Shown one piece after another: positions 5,858 to 6,818 of a stretch of DNA of 6,818 nt. Position numbers and translations under genes: made by a program. Source of the DNA: JAFCDQ01 sp964571335 (lineage in GTDB: Archaea > Nanobdellota > Nanobdellia > Woesearchaeales > ARS49); NCBI GenBank assembly GCA_964571335.1, contig CAZNAM010000034.1, forward strand, positions 1 through 6,818, read 5' to 3'. The notes under the pieces are model-generated. The model was not told where the DNA came from and ran no database searches. It saw only the letters and a list, made by a program, of their open reading frames with translations. Position 1 is the stretch's first letter. Every line of letters starts with the position of its first letter.

Positions 5858-5903
5858 CTTATCAAAAAATTTTTATAGATGATTATTAAAGGAAGATCTA
5901 TCT

Positions 5904-5909
5904 AAAAAA
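5904..5909 (-). terminator. Oligo-T tract after leuS
   Basis: A run of six T on the minus strand lies 14 nt past the leuS stop. Short inverted repeats flank it (AAGATC 5893-5898 with GATCTT 5915-5920, and ATCTAA 5900-5905 with TTAGAT 5919-5924), but their stems are only 6 bp and are mutually exclusive. Another T run on the same strand follows at 5866-5871. This is a possible terminator before the next gene's promoter. Confidence 0.35.
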
Positions 5910-5923
5910 CATTTGATCTTAGA

Positions 5924-6818
5924 TTAATCCATCAAGATCCCAGGCTTACCAGGCTTTGCTTTAACAGCTTTTCCAGTTTTTACAGCTTCTTTTACTGAAA
6001 GAACTTCTACTTTCATTGAAAACATTTTTTCTAATTTATCTTTACTCTTTTTATAAACCTCAATTTCATTTGGAATAACAAATATTTTGATTATCTGTTT
6101 TTTCTCATTTTTGCCCTCTAAAATCCTAATAATATTTTTTATATCTTTAACCAAATTATCAATCATTTGTTCTTGCTTTTCCAAATTTTCATCAATCTTT
6201 TTTTCATCAGCAATAGGCCATTTTTCTAAACTTATGAAACTCTTATTACCTATTTTTTCCCATAATTCCTCTGAAAGATGTGGACAAAAAATACTTAATA
6301 TTTTTAAAAAACTTTCAATATCTTTCTTACCAACATTTTCCTCAATAAAAACATCAAATAATTCTCTTAATTTTATAACTGCTAAATTATATTTAAAATT
6401 ATCAACATATTCTGTGATTTCCTTAATTGCTCTATTTATCTTGCTTTCCAACCTTTTACTTGATTTTGTAATTTTTAAATAATCAAAATAATCAAAAATC
6501 TTTTTAACAAACCTTAAACTCCCTTCAATACCTTTTTCACTCCAGTCAACATCTTTATCAGGACTGGCAATACTAACTAAAAACAATCTTGCGGTATCAA
6601 TCCCATATTTTTTTGAAACCTCTTCAGGCAAAACTACATTCCCTCTTGATTTTGACATAACAAAACCATCATTTCCATGCAACATACCCTGATTAAATAA
6701 TCTTTTAAAAGGTTCATCAAATTTTAATATTTTCAAATCCCTTAAAGCTTTAACAAAAAAGCGTGCATAAATTAAATGCATACAAGCATGCTCTGCTCCT
6801 CCAATATACTGGTCAACA
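5924..6818 (-). CDS. leuS: Leucyl-tRNA synthetase, bacterial type, C-terminal part (5' end outside window)
   Basis: Attaches leucine to tRNA-Leu. The frame stays open to the window edge, so the gene continues beyond 6818 and the first ATG seen (6781) is internal. The residues before it (VDQYIGGAEHAC) and after it (MHLIYARFFVKALRDL) form the conserved end of the class I catalytic core. About 297 residues are visible. Numbering from the ATG at 6781: the KMSKS loop is VMSKSRGNVV (41-50), followed by YGIDTARLFLVSIASPDKDVDW (59-80), the helical anticodon-binding domain (about 85-190, with CPHLSEELWEKIG and FISLEKWP), and a small C-terminal tRNA-binding domain ending AKPGKPGILMD. The DQYIGG.EHA signature is typical of bacterial rather than canonical archaeal LeuRS. 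The HIGH motif and CP1 editing domain lie outside the window. The first lysine of KMSKS is valine here, while the lysine of SKS is kept. Confidence 0.96.
   Translation of the reverse strand, partial: VDQYIGGAEHACMHLIYARFFVKALRDLKILKFDEPFKRLFNQGMLHGNDGFVMSKSRGNVVLPEEVSKKYGIDTARLFLVSIASPDKDVDWSEKGIEGSLRFVKKIFDYFDYLKITKSSKRLESKINRAIKEITEYVDNFKYNLAVIKLRELFDVFIEENVGKKDIESFLKILSIFCPHLSEELWEKIGNKSFISLEKWPIADEKKIDENLEKQEQMIDNLVKDIKNIIRILEGKNEKKQIIKIFVIPNEIEVYKKSKDKLEKMFSMKVEVLSVKEAVKTGKAVKAKPGKPGILMD

Noticed and set aside
5828..5923. Possible small RNA (C/D box-like GATGATTA near 5878) in the gap before leuS
   Set aside because: No proper C box (RUGAUGA) and no D box (CUGA) at suitable spacing, and no tRNA-like fold. 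The gap is explained by a terminator and a promoter.
6087..6482. 131-codon plus-strand open frame opposite leuS
   Set aside because: It lies wholly inside the clearly conserved LeuRS reading frame, has a repetitive Ser/Phe/Leu/Ile composition typical of antisense shadows, and has no Shine-Dalgarno.
1..6818. Mobile element, CRISPR array, toxin-antitoxin or defence system
   Set aside because: No transposase, integrase, terminal inverted repeats, regularly spaced repeats or recognisable defence domains were found on either strand.

Overview
This strongly AT-rich window uses the standard genetic code, with lysine- and isoleucine-rich proteins, many AAA and ATA codons, and a TGA that works as a stop. 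It most resembles the genome of a small-genome archaeon of the DPANN group (Woesearchaeota/Pacearchaeota-like). The main support is promoter geometry. Three or four starts have no Shine-Dalgarno sequence but do have a TATA-like box centred about 26-30 nt upstream of the ATG, as expected for archaeal leaderless transcripts. The alanyl- and leucyl-tRNA synthetases at the two ends are of bacterial/CPR-like type. DPANN archaea are known to carry such forms, but a CPR (Patescibacteria) bacterium cannot be fully excluded from this window alone.

Layout, left to right: (1) a 5'-truncated alanyl-tRNA synthetase gene on + (1-1590); (2) a GT4-type glycosyltransferase on - (1611-2831); (3) a small five-helix membrane protein on + (2877-3473); (4) a Gfo/Idh/MocA-family NAD(P)-dependent oxidoreductase on - (3479-4765); (5) a 48-residue zinc-ribbon protein on + (4865-5011), found by reading the gap; (6) a 270-residue protein of unknown function on - (5015-5827); (7) the C-terminal part of leucyl-tRNA synthetase on - (5924 to the window edge). 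Coding density is very high. The only gaps near 100 bp are 4766-4864 and 5828-5923, and no tRNA, rRNA, CRISPR array, insertion sequence or transposase gene is visible.

Strands run + - + - + - -, so almost every gene appears to be its own transcription unit. Convergent pairs are separated by 20, 5 and 3 bp, and their T-rich terminators must lie partly inside the opposing coding sequence. The divergent pairs share short AT-rich promoter regions. The genes do not form one pathway: two are translation housekeeping, while the glycosyltransferase and the oxidoreductase could serve surface glycan or sugar metabolism, though nothing in the sequence ties them together. The points most worth a second look are the minimised alanyl-tRNA synthetase (no beta-barrel insertion and no C-Ala domain), the unrecognised 270-residue protein whose composition differs from its neighbours, and the zinc-ribbon gene, which has the only strong Shine-Dalgarno sequence in the window. 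I see no convincing new multi-gene system.
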